Assembly (NCBI GenBank): GCA_030272585.1
Contig: BSYQ01000008.1
Location: 3,906,001 to 3,970,000 of the forward strand
Direction of reading: 5' to 3'
Length of the DNA: 64,000 bases
DNA from: Bryopsis sp. KO-2023
Lineage: Eukaryota > Chlorophyta > Ulvophyceae > Bryopsidales > Bryopsidaceae
Shown here: in pieces, positions 21,801 through 33,122 of the stretch
How positions within the stretch are numbered: the first letter of the stretch is position 1
Layout: the number at the start of each line of letters is the position of its first letter
The notes under the pieces: model-generated
Databases searched by the model: none
Told to the model about the DNA's origin: nothing
What the model saw: only the letters and a program-made list of their open reading frames with translations
Program-made: the position numbers and the translations under genes

Positions 21801-24800
21801 TTATTTGATCAGCAGAGTTCAAAAGAAAAAGGGAATGTCACTGAGTGAAGTCTTGTTGGTTGAAAGAAAGGGTTGATTTGATTTCATTACGTCAGGATAG
21901 GCCAAGTGGAGTTTCTGGGTTTTCATATACTCTGGTTTGTATGGATTCATATATGGGAAAACCGGAGAAGGCATAGAAGAACTCGGGAACAATTAATGCA
22001 ATCAATCTGTAGGTACTCTGAACATTCATGACTCAGGAGAGAGGAAGCAGGAACAGAAGGGAGCATGCTTCAGGGAAAAATTGAGGAGCAAGCTCACTTC
22101 TTCATTGAAGAACATCTGGAGACTTGTTGTTGCAAGATCCTATCGCTCGCATTTCATTGCTATGCGGAAGGCTAACTTGGTGGAGACATGTGGCAGCTCA
22201 CTATGCAGCAAGGAGCTTCAACTCTGAGGAGCTGCTGGAGTGACTGGTGATCTCTTGGTTTTCAAAAGGTTGGAAACTTCTTTTGGGAGACAGAACTTCA
22301 GTCATTCAACCTTCTTCTTTACTCCAAGACAGTTTGCATATTGTGAAAGTGGTATTTTGCTGAGTTGCAAATTTTGGCAGCAACAGTTTGTAGAGTTCTG
22401 GATTGTGGTAGTACCAGTTTGCATGGTGGCAGACTGTGGCAGTAGTTGCAGAGATAATTGGCAGACTGTGGTAGTGGCAGTTTGCAGGTTTTCAATATGC
22501 AAATGTTGAGTTGGAAAGTATGGGACAACATGAAGTTTCAGAAGTTTGGGTAGTTGCAAAATATTTGAGCAGAATAGCAACATTCTTATCTTAAAGAAGG
22601 CAGAAAAGTGAATTGCTGAGACTCTGAAAGCTGCAGCAGATTTTTGCTATTTTTCTGTTGGATTTTCTTATGGTCAAAATAAAAATCTGTTGAGTTAACA
22701 GGCTGCAGATAAAGGAATTGAATTTTGTTCAGTAGCACATTACAATTCCGAAAGAGAAGTTCATTCGGTTTTCTTGTTTGTGTTATTGGGATTTTCCTGA
22801 GCAGTTTTCTAGGCAATTCAAAGGTATACATCAGAATGTTGAGAAAGAGGCTATACTTTATTTTGCAATTTTTCGAAAAGATATTTTCAGTGGTCAGTCC
22901 TTCCAAAAGGTGTTTAGCAGTTGGCAAGATGGGATAGCAACTTTTCAAACTGAACTTTGAGGCAGAAGTTTCTTTGGGTGTTTGAAATCCAAGGGACAAG
23001 GTTGTTATCGTTCTCTTAGGGCAGTAAGGGACTACTGCCAACTAGATGGGGAGGAATGTAATGATTCGGCAGAATCAAAGGCGATTCAGGCAGACCTGCA
23101 GGCTTGCAGAACTGGCAGTGATTGGGCTGACAGATTAGGCTGCAGGTTGACTGCTATGATTCTGCAGAAGCAGGAATGGTTCAGGTCCTTCAGACCTGCA
23201 GACTAAAGGACTGGTAGTCAGCAGATTGGCAGACTGACGAAGTGGCAGAGTAGTCGGGCTGACAGGGTTGCTGATGGCAGACAGGTGCTGGCAGCGTTGC
23301 AGAACGTGGGCTGCAGAGCTGGCAGGCACAAGGTTCTAGAAGGTCTTAGGTGGCAGACCCAGGACCGCAGTACTGTGCAAGGTGTCTGAGGCTGCATGTC
23401 ATGAAAGGGGACTGAAAGGAACTTGATAGTTTGATGGTCTGCAACACTGATGCAGACTGATGTTATGGCTTAGGATCAGTTTGGATCAGGGTTGGAAGAA
23501 ACGGTATAAGTTGTTGGGGCTTGGACATTCTTGTAACTTAACCTAACCTTAGTTTGGAACCTGATCTCGCCCTTGAACCTTGCTAGGTTCAAGTGTCTCT
23601 CCCATGGTCGTTCAATAGAACGGCAGTTCAGACTGGCAGACCGGCAGGGTCGCAGTCTTCAATGGACTTGAGTGGAAAAAGCGATCTGCAGGGGCAGAGT
23701 CGTTACAGTGGTTTCGGAGCAGGCTTGTGACAAGATCACAAACGAGCCTGGCAGGCTGCAGAGGCAGCAGTATGCGCGGCAGGCGCAGTGAGAAGGCGCA
23801 GAGGCGTAGGACACTAGCAGGCACACAGCACAGTGCAAAGCAGAGGTTTGCAAGGCAGACAAACGCCAGCGCTTTGCAGATTTGCAGTTATCCATTGGAG
23901 TGTTTGAGTGTGCTGTGTGGAGGAAGGTCGCTGAATCAGCGACAGGAGTAGAATGGACGCAGGCTGTGTAAGAACAGTGCGGCAGACAGATTTCGCAGAA
24001 GTGATGTGTAGAGCGCAGGGCAATACATTGGAGTATGTAGAAGCGCAGCTTACACACAGGCGCGCAGCATTGTCAAGCGCAGCACGACTATGCAGCGTCG
24101 CAGGAGACGTTGGGTGGCGCAGCATTTGGAGGATTGCGTCGCAGGTGTAGAACTGCGCAGCAGATCCAGGAATGCGCAGCAGATCCAGGATTGCGCCGCA
24201 GATGCAGAGTTGTACCGCAGATGTGGAATTACGCTGTTGATACAAGGTTGCGCAGCGAATATGGAAATGTACCGCGTGCAGGATTGCGTCGCAGACAGAA
24301 CGTGCGCAGGTTTTGCTGGAAGTGCGCAGCGAATGTTGGCACTGCGTAAGTGGATGATGTGACGCGCAGCAGCCACAGGAAAGCGCTGCACATGCGAAAT
24401 TGCACTGCAGACGACAGAGTTACGCTGCGTGCAGCGGATTGCAATGTCGATGGGACATTTCGCGCAGATGCAGGCTGGGCAGCCTATGCAGGATGCAGGG
24501 ACTGCGCAGTGTTTATGGAACTGTGCAGCTCTTGATGGAAGTTCGCAGACGATGTTGGGACTGCGTGTCGATTGAAGGAACCGCTGATGCAGGGATCGCG
24601 CAGTTGACGCAGGAACGCGCAGCTCTGTGCAAGGTCAGCACAAGGTGCAGGATCTGATGGACTTGCACAGAACGTGGCAGGATGTGTGCAAGAGTGAGAA
24701 TTGCGCAGCACACATTAAGTTGCTGCGACCAGGAAGAGTTGCAGTGTACGCAGTGAGTGCGACTGGTGCAGGCATCGCTTAACTGACTCAGGTTGAGCGC

Positions 24801-27800
24801 AGGTTGAGCGTAAGTTGAGCGCAGACGCGAGATGCAAGAGTGTTACGTGCTTGCAGGGTTACATTTGAGTGATCTGATCATTTCGTTGGTTGACTGAAGT
24901 GACTTTAGAAGTAGTGAGCTTCAGATTGATTTCAGGATCAGGTGATCTATGATCTTCTGATTGCAGTACACATTCTGGAAAAGATGTTTGATCACTTTAT
25001 AAAGGATTTCAGAGTTGCAGTCAAATTTTCAGGCTGAAGTGAGGGAGATGTTCTGAAAGGCTTTGATTGATTACAAGTCAGTGGTGAAAATTCTGGAAAG
25101 AGTCTTTGAGACCAGGCAGATTTTTCAGGAAGTTTTGATATATTCTTTCAAAAGTCTGGTGGTGATATTTGACAGCTTTATTGGTCAGAAGTTAGGATTT
25201 TTCTGATCAGAAGTTCCCCCTTGTTTGTTTGCTTGGAATTGTGCATTTGTTAGTGAAGATTTATCCTTGGCTCAGTGGATTTGAGCAGTAGTGGTGACTT
25301 ATCATTTCAGAGTGTTGAAGGTTGCAGTGGAAAAATTCTTGGCTTTGGTGGCAGGTCAGAACATGTGTCACATCAGCTTTGATGTGATTGTGCATACATA
25401 TTTTGGATGTTTGTACATCAGGAACACTTGCTACATTTGTGTTGATTGTGGGAACATTTTCAGGTGTTTCAGTGAACGCACAATAGCTTGAGGGAATTTT
25501 TCAGAGTCGTTTCTGAACTTGAAATGAGGAGAACTGAAGGTCAGAACTTATTTTAGAGTTGCTTGCAGAAAGCTAAGGCACTTTTCAGTTCTACTCTATT
25601 GGTCAGTTGAGGTATAGTGTTTGTGTTTCTGTGGAAGGGTTGTCTTGTCTTTTTCTTGATGGACCCTATGGTATATTGCTCTGATTTCTGAATAGACCAG
25701 TGGCAGGTTATTCTCAGAAGAATGTCAATGACATGAAGTTTTCGTTCTATAATAGACTAGTGGCAGATTATTTTCTGTTGTTTGGTGGGACAAATGACAG
25801 AATATCAGTCTTTTTATAGATCAGTGGCAGATCATTTTCTGTTGTTGGCAGGGCAAATATTAGATGTATTGGCAAAGTATTTTTCTGTGGCAGCCTTGCT
25901 TTTCAGGTCAGGAAAAGATGTAGATTTTTGAAGGGACCAATAGGTCCATGGAACTCTTCTTTAGTAGGCTGAGTGATAGTGGTGAAGTGAAGAAATGTTT
26001 GGTACAGCAGTAGCTGATCTTTTCTTCTATTATGGGTGTTCTGAAATAGGACATCTTCTATTTTCGCTAGCAGAAAATTTTCAGTCAGATACATTGATAT
26101 GAGGGCAGGTTATTTTGTTCAAGGATGCCCCTTATTGAGCAGTAAACGGTTGCTAGTGATTAGAGAATTTTCTGGAAGGGAACAATACTCAATTGTGGTA
26201 GTATTGTTAGAGACTGAATTTTCAAAGATAGTGTAGGGAATTCTGGAAATTAAGCTGTTTGAAAATACTGATTGTCTTTCAAAGAGAAAAGATATCAGAT
26301 GGGGAGGATGAAGTGATAAAGCAGCCACATCCTACCCATTGATTAAGAGGGTATTTTCATTGGTTGATGGCAGCATTTTCTCAGTACTTAGGTTTTTATT
26401 TCAACAAGACTTTGGTGGTAGCAGAGTTGGTTGAAGAAGCTTGGTCTTAGAGAAAAGAAATTTCTGGTTACACTCTTGGTTATTTGTCTTTGAGGTGTTG
26501 GAAAATAAGTTTTCAGGTTATGTCTCATTCTTGAAGTTTATTCAGGTTTCCAGAAAATTTGAGGACAGTTATTGAATTAGCAGTGGTACTCTTGAGGCAT
26601 AGAAGAAGTGCAGCAGACTATAGGGCAGATGGCTGAACAGAAGAGAAGTTTTCTTTGCTTGTTTGGTATAGTTCTGTTCTTCCTTTTTCATTTGGATGAA
26701 GAGTGGTTGCTGATTTTTCAAAGGGAGTATATTTCTGACAGTTATTTTGGAAGAGTTTCTATCCTGTTGGAAGCAGAAAGTATATTAGTGATATGCTAGA
26801 GTCACCTGAAGTTTTCATGCATTCTTTACACAAAGAAACTGTGGCAGATTTTTGTGTTTGGACTGCCATAATATACTTAGTGGTTTGTTGTGATAAAGGA
26901 AAGAGGTGCACTCAGTATTTTGCTGATTTGTTAAAGTAAAAACAGGAAGAAAAAGAAGGAAAGTGAAATGTGGCAGATTTTGCATCCTTGTGCAGCCACA
27001 TTATAGTTAGGTGTTTTTTACGAGAAGAGTACAAGTTGAAAAGAGAAAACAAAGGAAAGAGTTTAAGGTGATAAGCACCAGGTGGTGCTTATGGGTTGTG
27101 AAGTGAGAAAAGGAGAGCAAGACTTGCAGGTATTTCTTGCAGATGGAAGCCATGTGTAGCTACATCTGAAGGGGTAGTGCATGTGTGGAGTCACACTCAT
27201 GTAGGGCAGCAGAGGTTGCCCCAAGTTTTGAAGGGATGGAAGTCCAGGGAGGACTTGCAGGAGTGACAAAAGAGGCGAAGGTGGACAGAAGTGGAGTGTG
27301 AGAAGGCCGGCGTAGCCACTCACACAGGGTGTTACCTCAGGGGAGGGTAGCCTATGGGCGCGGAGTCCATTCCGTAGTTGGAGTGCCGGTGCAGCCGCAA
27401 CACGGAGAAGTAAGTCTGGTGGATGGAATTTCTGCAGGTGGTGGTCCAGGCAGGGACACTGGTGCAGGAAATTCTGGAGGCCTTGAGGAGAAGGTGAGCA
27501 GTGCTGCAGGTGGCCCGCTAGGCGACGAGGGGGACGGTCCCCCAGGGGACTTGCAGACTGCGCAGTTAACGAATTGGCGGGTACTCTGAGGCAGAGTCTC
27601 TCGCAAGTAGGTCAGTGGATGAATTGGCGGGCACTCTGATGGAGGCAGAGTCTCTCGCAAGTAGGTCAGTGGATGAATTGGCGAGCACTCTGACGGAGGC
27701 AGAGTCTCTCGCAAGTAGGTCAGTGGATGAATTGGCGGATACTCTGATGGGGGCAGAGTCTCTCGCGAGTAGGTCAGTGGATGAATTAGTGGGTGTTGCC

Positions 27801-30800
27801 GCAGGGGCAGCAGCATCTGCTGGAATTTTGAAGGAGGTTTCAGGGAATGAGGAGGCTGGTCGGCCGAGTGGAGCCACCACCTCTCAGGTCTCGGAGGCAG
27901 GGGGTGTAGGGCCATGTGGGGTCGCACCTGACCTGCATGATTTTTCAGTGTATGTCGATTCTGATGGTGTTCTGCAGGCACATCAGACTTGATTTGGTGA
28001 GCGAGAAGTTATGGGCTGGGTAGACCTAATGAAGTCTACTTTCAAGGACATAGTCCAAACTTCGTTCTATGGAAGTGAAGTGTACATGCCAGGCAGGCCG
28101 TGTGCGGCGTGCGGCTGAAATGAGAATACATGCCAGGCAGATTGTGTACGGCGTGCGATTGATGTTTTGAGAAGGAACTGAATTTTTATTGTCGGTGATT
28201 TCGTGACGTGGAGAAAATCGTATATCGATAGGTAGGGATGTAGAATTGGAATATCTACATCTTGCCTATAAACTGGAAGCTAGCTGGGGTTCTGAAATTG
28301 GCTAGAGAAATTTTCAGTGGATGCAGTAACATGTGAACTGCATCTGATATCACCTTTTCAGATTGATGAAGGAATGTAGTTGAGTCGAAGGAAAATACAA
28401 TGATCTTTTCTAGGAGTTGCAGAGTGTGAAGAGACCTCAGCTCTAGAGGAAAGAGGATCAGAGTATTGGTTTAGAAAAATATCTGATGCATTATGAGGTT
28501 TATCTTTGTGAGGTTGGTATTTGATGCCACTTGAGTATGGCTGATTAAAAGGGCAAATACAGAAACCTACAAAAGAGCTTTCATTTCAATTTTGAATATG
28601 GAAATTAGTTTGGCAAATCAGTGGCAGGATTACAACATTTGAAGGGCTTGAAAATGAGAGATTTGGGCTCTATTTCAGACTGCAGATGGAGTTGCAGTTT
28701 TTGCTTGAAAGGAGGACTCTGATTTCTATTTTACAGGTCCATAGACTGGTTGTTGAGCTGAAAAATTTCTGAGGGAAATTCAGGGTTCCCTGTGAAAGAT
28801 ATGGTTGTGTCAAACTGCATCAGAGATAGCAATTTTCAGTGACAGAAGCTGGTATTGTTGCAGTCACTTTTGGACTTAATTGGCAGTGACTGAAATCTGG
28901 AAAATGCTTTATTTTGATTCGATACATTAGATCTGGTTTGAGTTGCAGATTTTCAGAAGATCAAGAAAGAAAATCAGGGGTGAAGTCTATATTTCTGATT
29001 TCTTTGAGAAGTCTAAATATACATGGATCAGCGGTAGTTCAAATATTATTGTGAGAAATATAAAGCTCAGAAGGAAAAGGAAAAGGATTTTCAGTTTCTG
29101 AAGATCTATCTCTGATTTTGTGTTTGAGTCAGTGGAAATCAGCAGAGTTAGAGAAAAGAAAAGAAAGGTTTTCTCGGACTTTCATTCAGGATTCAGATTT
29201 TCAGGTGGATTTCTTCTTGAGTTTGTTTGCAGTGGTTAGACATGAAGTATCATGAGTTGGCAGCTCTCTTATTTCATGACGATGTACTAGTAAACACAAT
29301 GGGCTAGTGTTTGAACTTGATGCATGGATAGCATGGTGTCAAAGATCAGGAGCTGAAGGTTATGACATTCGATGGTCAGGTTCAGCTCTACATATGAAGA
29401 AACACAAGGGACTGTGAAAATTTTTGCAGGCAGATCTGGCAATGTTATGGGCAGTTGGTAAATTGCAGGTGCAGAACCTGTTAGCTGCAGGGATACTTTG
29501 CAGGGCTGCAAAATTTTCTGTGTTTTCTTTATTTTCTATTTCTTTTCGGGTCAATGGAACAGAAATAGCCTTGATCTTTGGTAGCATGGTTGGTGAATAT
29601 TTATGTGAGGACAAAATATTTCAGAAGGGTTGAGAACTGAACATTTGGTTACAATCTGGGGCAGCAGATTTTTCTGACTTTGGCAGAGCACATTCAGGCC
29701 TTCAGTTTTTTCAAGCTTGTTTTCTGAAGTAGTTTGTTCAGTTGTTTGGGGTTATTTTGGCTGCTCCGAACAGCTCAACTTTCTGTAGCTGGGACAGTGA
29801 TATGGTTTTGCATGGTTGCATGGTTTTGCTTGAGGACAAGCTCCATTTCAGATGGGGAGGAGGCCTCGGTTGAACCGATGCGTTTCGTTTTTGTTTTTCC
29901 AAAATTGCATTTATTTCAGTAGGTGTTGCAAAGAGACACATGTTTTCATCAAGGTTTCTAAGGAAAGGAAGAGGTTGTTAGTAGTACTCTTTCAGAGCTG
30001 ATGGGAATTGATGGATAGTGTTTGCAATATCTTGGTGGTCAGTAAATATGTGTTTTCAGTTCTACTATTCTTGCAGAGTGGATTAAGGAACTAGGCATAG
30101 TTCACTACTTTAGGACGATGCAGAATTGAACATTTGCAGTCTTAGCAAGGATGTTTCTGGTGGACTGAATTATTCTGATATATGGCACATATTTTGTTGT
30201 GGATTTAGTTGGTTTGGAATTTACAGAAGTTTGCAGGACCATTGATTGAATCAGTTGGATTGGTGCTTACTTGAGGTTACTGAATTTCAGAGAGAACATT
30301 GGTATGGATTCTTTCAGCACTCAGTTGTAGGATATTTATTTGATCAGCAGAGTTCAAAAGAAAAAGGGAATGTCACTGAGTGAAGTCTTGTTGGTTGAAA
30401 GAAAGGGTTGATTTGATTTCATTACGTCAGGATAGGCCAAGTGGAGTTTCTGGGTTTTCATATACTCTGGTTTGTATGGATTCATATATGGGAAAACCGG
30501 AGAAGGCATAGAAGAACTCGGGAACAATTAATGCAATCAATCTGTAGGTACTCTGAACATTCATGACTCAGGAGAGAGGAAGCAGGAACAGAAGGGAGCA
30601 TGCTTCAGGGAAAAATTGAGGAGCAAGCTCACTTCTTCATTGAAGAACATCTGGAGACTTGTTGTTGCAAGATCCTATCGCTCGCATTTCATTGCTATGC
30701 GGAAGGCTAACTTGGTGGAGACATGTGGCAGCTCACTATGCAGCAAGGAGCTTCAACTCTGAGGAGCTGCTGGAGTGACTGGTGATCTCTTGGTTTTCAA

Positions 30801-32931
30801 AAGGTTGGAAACTTCTTTTGGGAGACAGAACTTCAGTCATTCAACCTTCTTCTTTACTCCAAGACAGTTTGCATATTGTGAAAGTGGTATTTTGCTGAGT
30901 TGCAAATTTTGGCAGCAACAGTTTGTAGAGTTCTGGATTGTGGTAGTACCAGTTTGCATGGTGGCAGACTGTGGCAGTAGTTGCAGAGATAATTGGCAGA
31001 CTGTGGTAGTGGCAGTTTGCAGGTTTTCAATATGCAAATGTTGAGTTGGAAAGTATGGGACAACATGAAGTTTCAGAAGTTTGGGTAGTTGCAAAATATT
31101 TGAGCAGAATAGCAACATTCTTATCTTAAAGAAGGCAGAAAAGTGAATTGCTGAGACTCTGAAAGCTGCAGCAGATTTTTGCTATTTTTCTGTTGGATTT
31201 TCTTATGGTCAAAATAAAAATCTGTTGAGTTAACAGGCTGCAGATAAAGGAATTGAATTTTGTTCAGTAGCACATTACAATTCCGAAAGAGAAGTTCATT
31301 CGGTTTTCTTGTTTGTGTTATTGGGATTTTCCTGAGCAGTTTTCTAGGCAATTCAAAGGTATACATCAGAATGTTGAGAAAGAGGCTATACTTTATTTTG
31401 CAATTTTTCGAAAAGATATTTTCAGTGGTCAGTCCTTCCAAAAGGTGTTTAGCAGTTGGCAAGATGGGATAGCAACTTTTCAAACTGAACTTTGAGGCAG
31501 AAGTTTCTTTGGGTGTTTGAAATCCAAGGGACAAGGTTGTTATCGTTCTCTTAGGGCAGTAAGGGACTACTGCCAACTAGATGGGGAGGAATGTAATGAT
31601 TCGGCAGAATCAAAGGCGATTCAGGCAGACCTGCAGGCTTGCAGAACTGGCAGTGATTGGGCTGACAGATTAGGCTGCAGGTTGACTGCTATGATTCTGC
31701 AGAAGCAGGAATGGTTCAGGTCCTTCAGACCTGCAGACTAAAGGACTGGTAGTCAGCAGATTGGCAGACTGACGAAGTGGCAGAGTAGTCGGGCTGACAG
31801 GGTTGCTGATGGCAGACAGGTGCTGGCAGCGTTGCAGAACGTGGGCTGCAGAGCTGGCAGGCACAAGGTTCTAGAAGGTCTTAGGTGGCAGACCCAGGAC
31901 CGCAGTACTGTGCAAGGTGTCTGAGGCTGCATGTCATGAAAGGGGACTGAAAGGAACTTGATAGTTTGATGGTCTGCAACACTGATGCAGACTGATGTTA
32001 TGGCTTAGGATCAGTTTGGATCAGGGTTGGAAGAAACGGTATAAGTTGTTGGGGCTTGGACATTCTTGTAACTTAACCTAACCTTAGTTTGGAACCTGAT
32101 CTCGCCCTTGAACCTTGCTAGGTTCAAGTGTCTCTCCCATGGTCGTTCAATAGAACGGCAGTTCAGACTGGCAGACCGGCAGGGTCGCAGTCTTCAATGG
32201 ACTTGAGTGGAAAAAGCGATCTGCAGGGGCAGAGTCGTTACAAACAGCAACAACAAAACAACCAGAAAAACATAGAGAAACAAAGAAAACTCTGTTGTTT
32301 TCTTTGGCTTCAGAAATAGAAAGAAACCCTGAAGCTTAGCCAACCCCCCTCCCCCCCTTTTTTTTTCCGCCGACCGTGCACCCACCTTTGTTAACCATTC
32401 GAAACCCTCCGATGTGAACGTCGCGTACGTTCCCCTTCCCTGCCCCCTCCTCCGCACCGTGCAAAAGGCTGCATCCCGCCAGCCCACAGCGCCCTCCAAC
32501 GTTGTGGGGTGCACCCCCTTTTCAGGAGGGTCCGACGACGCGTTCGAGCGAGACGGCGACCCCCCCCCCCCTTTCCTCCCTTCGGATCCTCCTCCCCCCT
32601 CCTCCCAAGGCACAACGATTACCGCCGCCTTCCCAAGCACCAGCAGATCCTCCACCCCCTCCAGGAACCTGTCCAGCGGCTGCTCGTCGTCTGGGAGAGG
32701 GAGGGTGAGTGGAAGCAGGCCCGTCGTCAACACCGCGACGGTGGTGACCGCCCCGAGGAAGGCGGTGGTGACCGCCGCCAGCGCCACGTTGGAGATCCGG
32801 CCCCAACCTTGGAGCTTCTTAACGACCTCGCGGTCACTCTCCCGCGGATCTCCAAGCATGAAGCCGGCGGCGGCCTCGCCCTCCTCGGGGCCCTTCGGTC
32901 TCAAAACAAACGCGTGGGTGGCAGTCGGCAT
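12834..32931 (-). CDS. Unrecognised 575-aa protein, five exons, intron 1 holds a 17.7-kb element
   Basis: Exons on the minus strand: 32386-32931, 14266-14448, 13977-14146, 13296-13753 and 12834-13204. All junctions are GT-AG, phases match, and the 1728 nt give 575 codons plus stop. Residues about 47-80 form a hydrophobic Ala/Val/Leu stretch that could span a membrane. Exons 2 and 3 encode a compact region with Trp, Cys and His residues (IRQWWPRCKDQ, HIQCGNLAGYVAGAG). The C-terminal third is acidic Ser/Pro-rich and ends in Lys-rich tails (RRRKKRKGRKRKGG, KKSKKTKKK). I do not recognise the family. Its head-to-head position with the transposase suggests the accessory protein that many CACTA elements carry. 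An upstream exon cannot be excluded. Confidence 0.65.
13796..13970. repeat. 42-bp tandem repeat in intron 3 of the 575-aa gene
   Basis: CATGGTTAAA recurs at 13801, 13843, 13885 and 13927, a period of exactly 42 bp. A looser copy lies just left. The array sits wholly within the intron 13754-13976. Confidence 0.85.
14522..15172 (+). repeat. LARD-like element, LTR 1
   Basis: 651 bp, preceded by the target duplication AACAG. It is rich in GGCAGA-type words. Confidence 0.88.
15174..15185 (+). promoter_or_regulatory. Primer-binding site of the LARD-like element
   Basis: TGGTTTCGGAGC, identical over 12 bases to the TRIM primer site, lies one base after the LTR end. It implies the same primer tRNA. 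The second copy is at 23709-23720. Confidence 0.65.
19036..19250 (+). repeat. 54-bp tandem repeat in the LARD-like internal region, copy 1
   Basis: GAATTGGCG-type unit starts fall at 19036, 19086, 19140, 19194 and 19248, so the spacing is 50 bp and then three times 54 bp. Because 54 is 18 codons, one plus-strand frame shows an 18-residue repeat with the core AESLASRSVDEL. The homologous array in internal region 2 is at 27571-27785. Confidence 0.85.
23057..23707 (+). repeat. LARD-like element, LTR 2 (central, shared)
   Basis: Same 651-bp repeat, exactly 8535 bp right of LTR 1. Confidence 0.88.
23708..31591 (+). other. LARD-like element, internal region 2 (non-coding)
   Basis: Second 7884-bp internal region. 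All the small ORFs of region 1 recur here at +8535 with the same translations, including those over the 54-bp tandem repeat. It contains no recognised domains. Confidence 0.85.
31592..32242 (+). repeat. LARD-like element, LTR 3
   Basis: Third 651-bp repeat, followed at once by the target duplication AACAG and then by intron 1 of the 575-aa gene. Confidence 0.88.
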
Positions 32932-33122
32932 ATTGGAAAACGTGAAGTGCGCTCGTGGCGGCCGGCCGGTTTTTACTGACGTTCGCGCGCACCGTGACGT
33001 CCACCGATGTGGACGTCAAGGTTCACGTTGCAGTTACGTCATGACATCCACAACGCAGGTTTCACTCATGCAGCAGCCGAATTTCCTTTCACGATTTCGA
33101 CGGAACCGTGTAATCCGCCGCC
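32932..33122. promoter_or_regulatory. Bidirectional promoter region of the DNA transposon
   Basis: 191 bp separate the divergent start codons of the 575-aa gene and the transposase. The stretch is rich in ACGTC/GACGT words, for example GTGACGTCCACCGATGTGGA near 32992-33011, which are possible binding sites. No TATA box lies within it. Confidence 0.45.

Larger units (their letters stand above)
15173..23056 (+). other. LARD-like element, internal region 1 (non-coding)
   Basis: 7884 bp without recognisable protein domains. The first 1.1 kb (to about 16320) is GC-rich and packed with GCGCAG words. From there on it is AT-rich and C-poor on this strand, with recurring TTTTCAG words. About 17157-17310 holds three loose copies of a 58-64-bp unit containing AGTGGCAGATTATT. 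About 18790-19450 is GC-rich again, with a 54-bp tandem repeat at 19036-19250. Confidence 0.85.
14522..32242 (+). mobile_element. LARD-like non-coding LTR element, three LTRs and two internal regions
   Basis: Three 651-bp repeats (TGTAATGATTCGG...GAGTCGTTACA) separate two 7884-bp internal regions, giving an exact 8535-bp period and 17721 bp in all. The target duplication AACAG is perfect (14517-14521 and 32243-32247). A primer-binding-like TGGTTTCGGAGC lies one base after LTR 1 and LTR 2. A purine tract (GATGGGGAGGAA) precedes LTR 2 and LTR 3. No gag or pol domain is visible and no ORF exceeds about 210 codons, so it fits a large retrotransposon derivative. The two internal regions show the same small ORFs at the same spacing, so the insertion looks recent. 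Confidence 0.88.
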
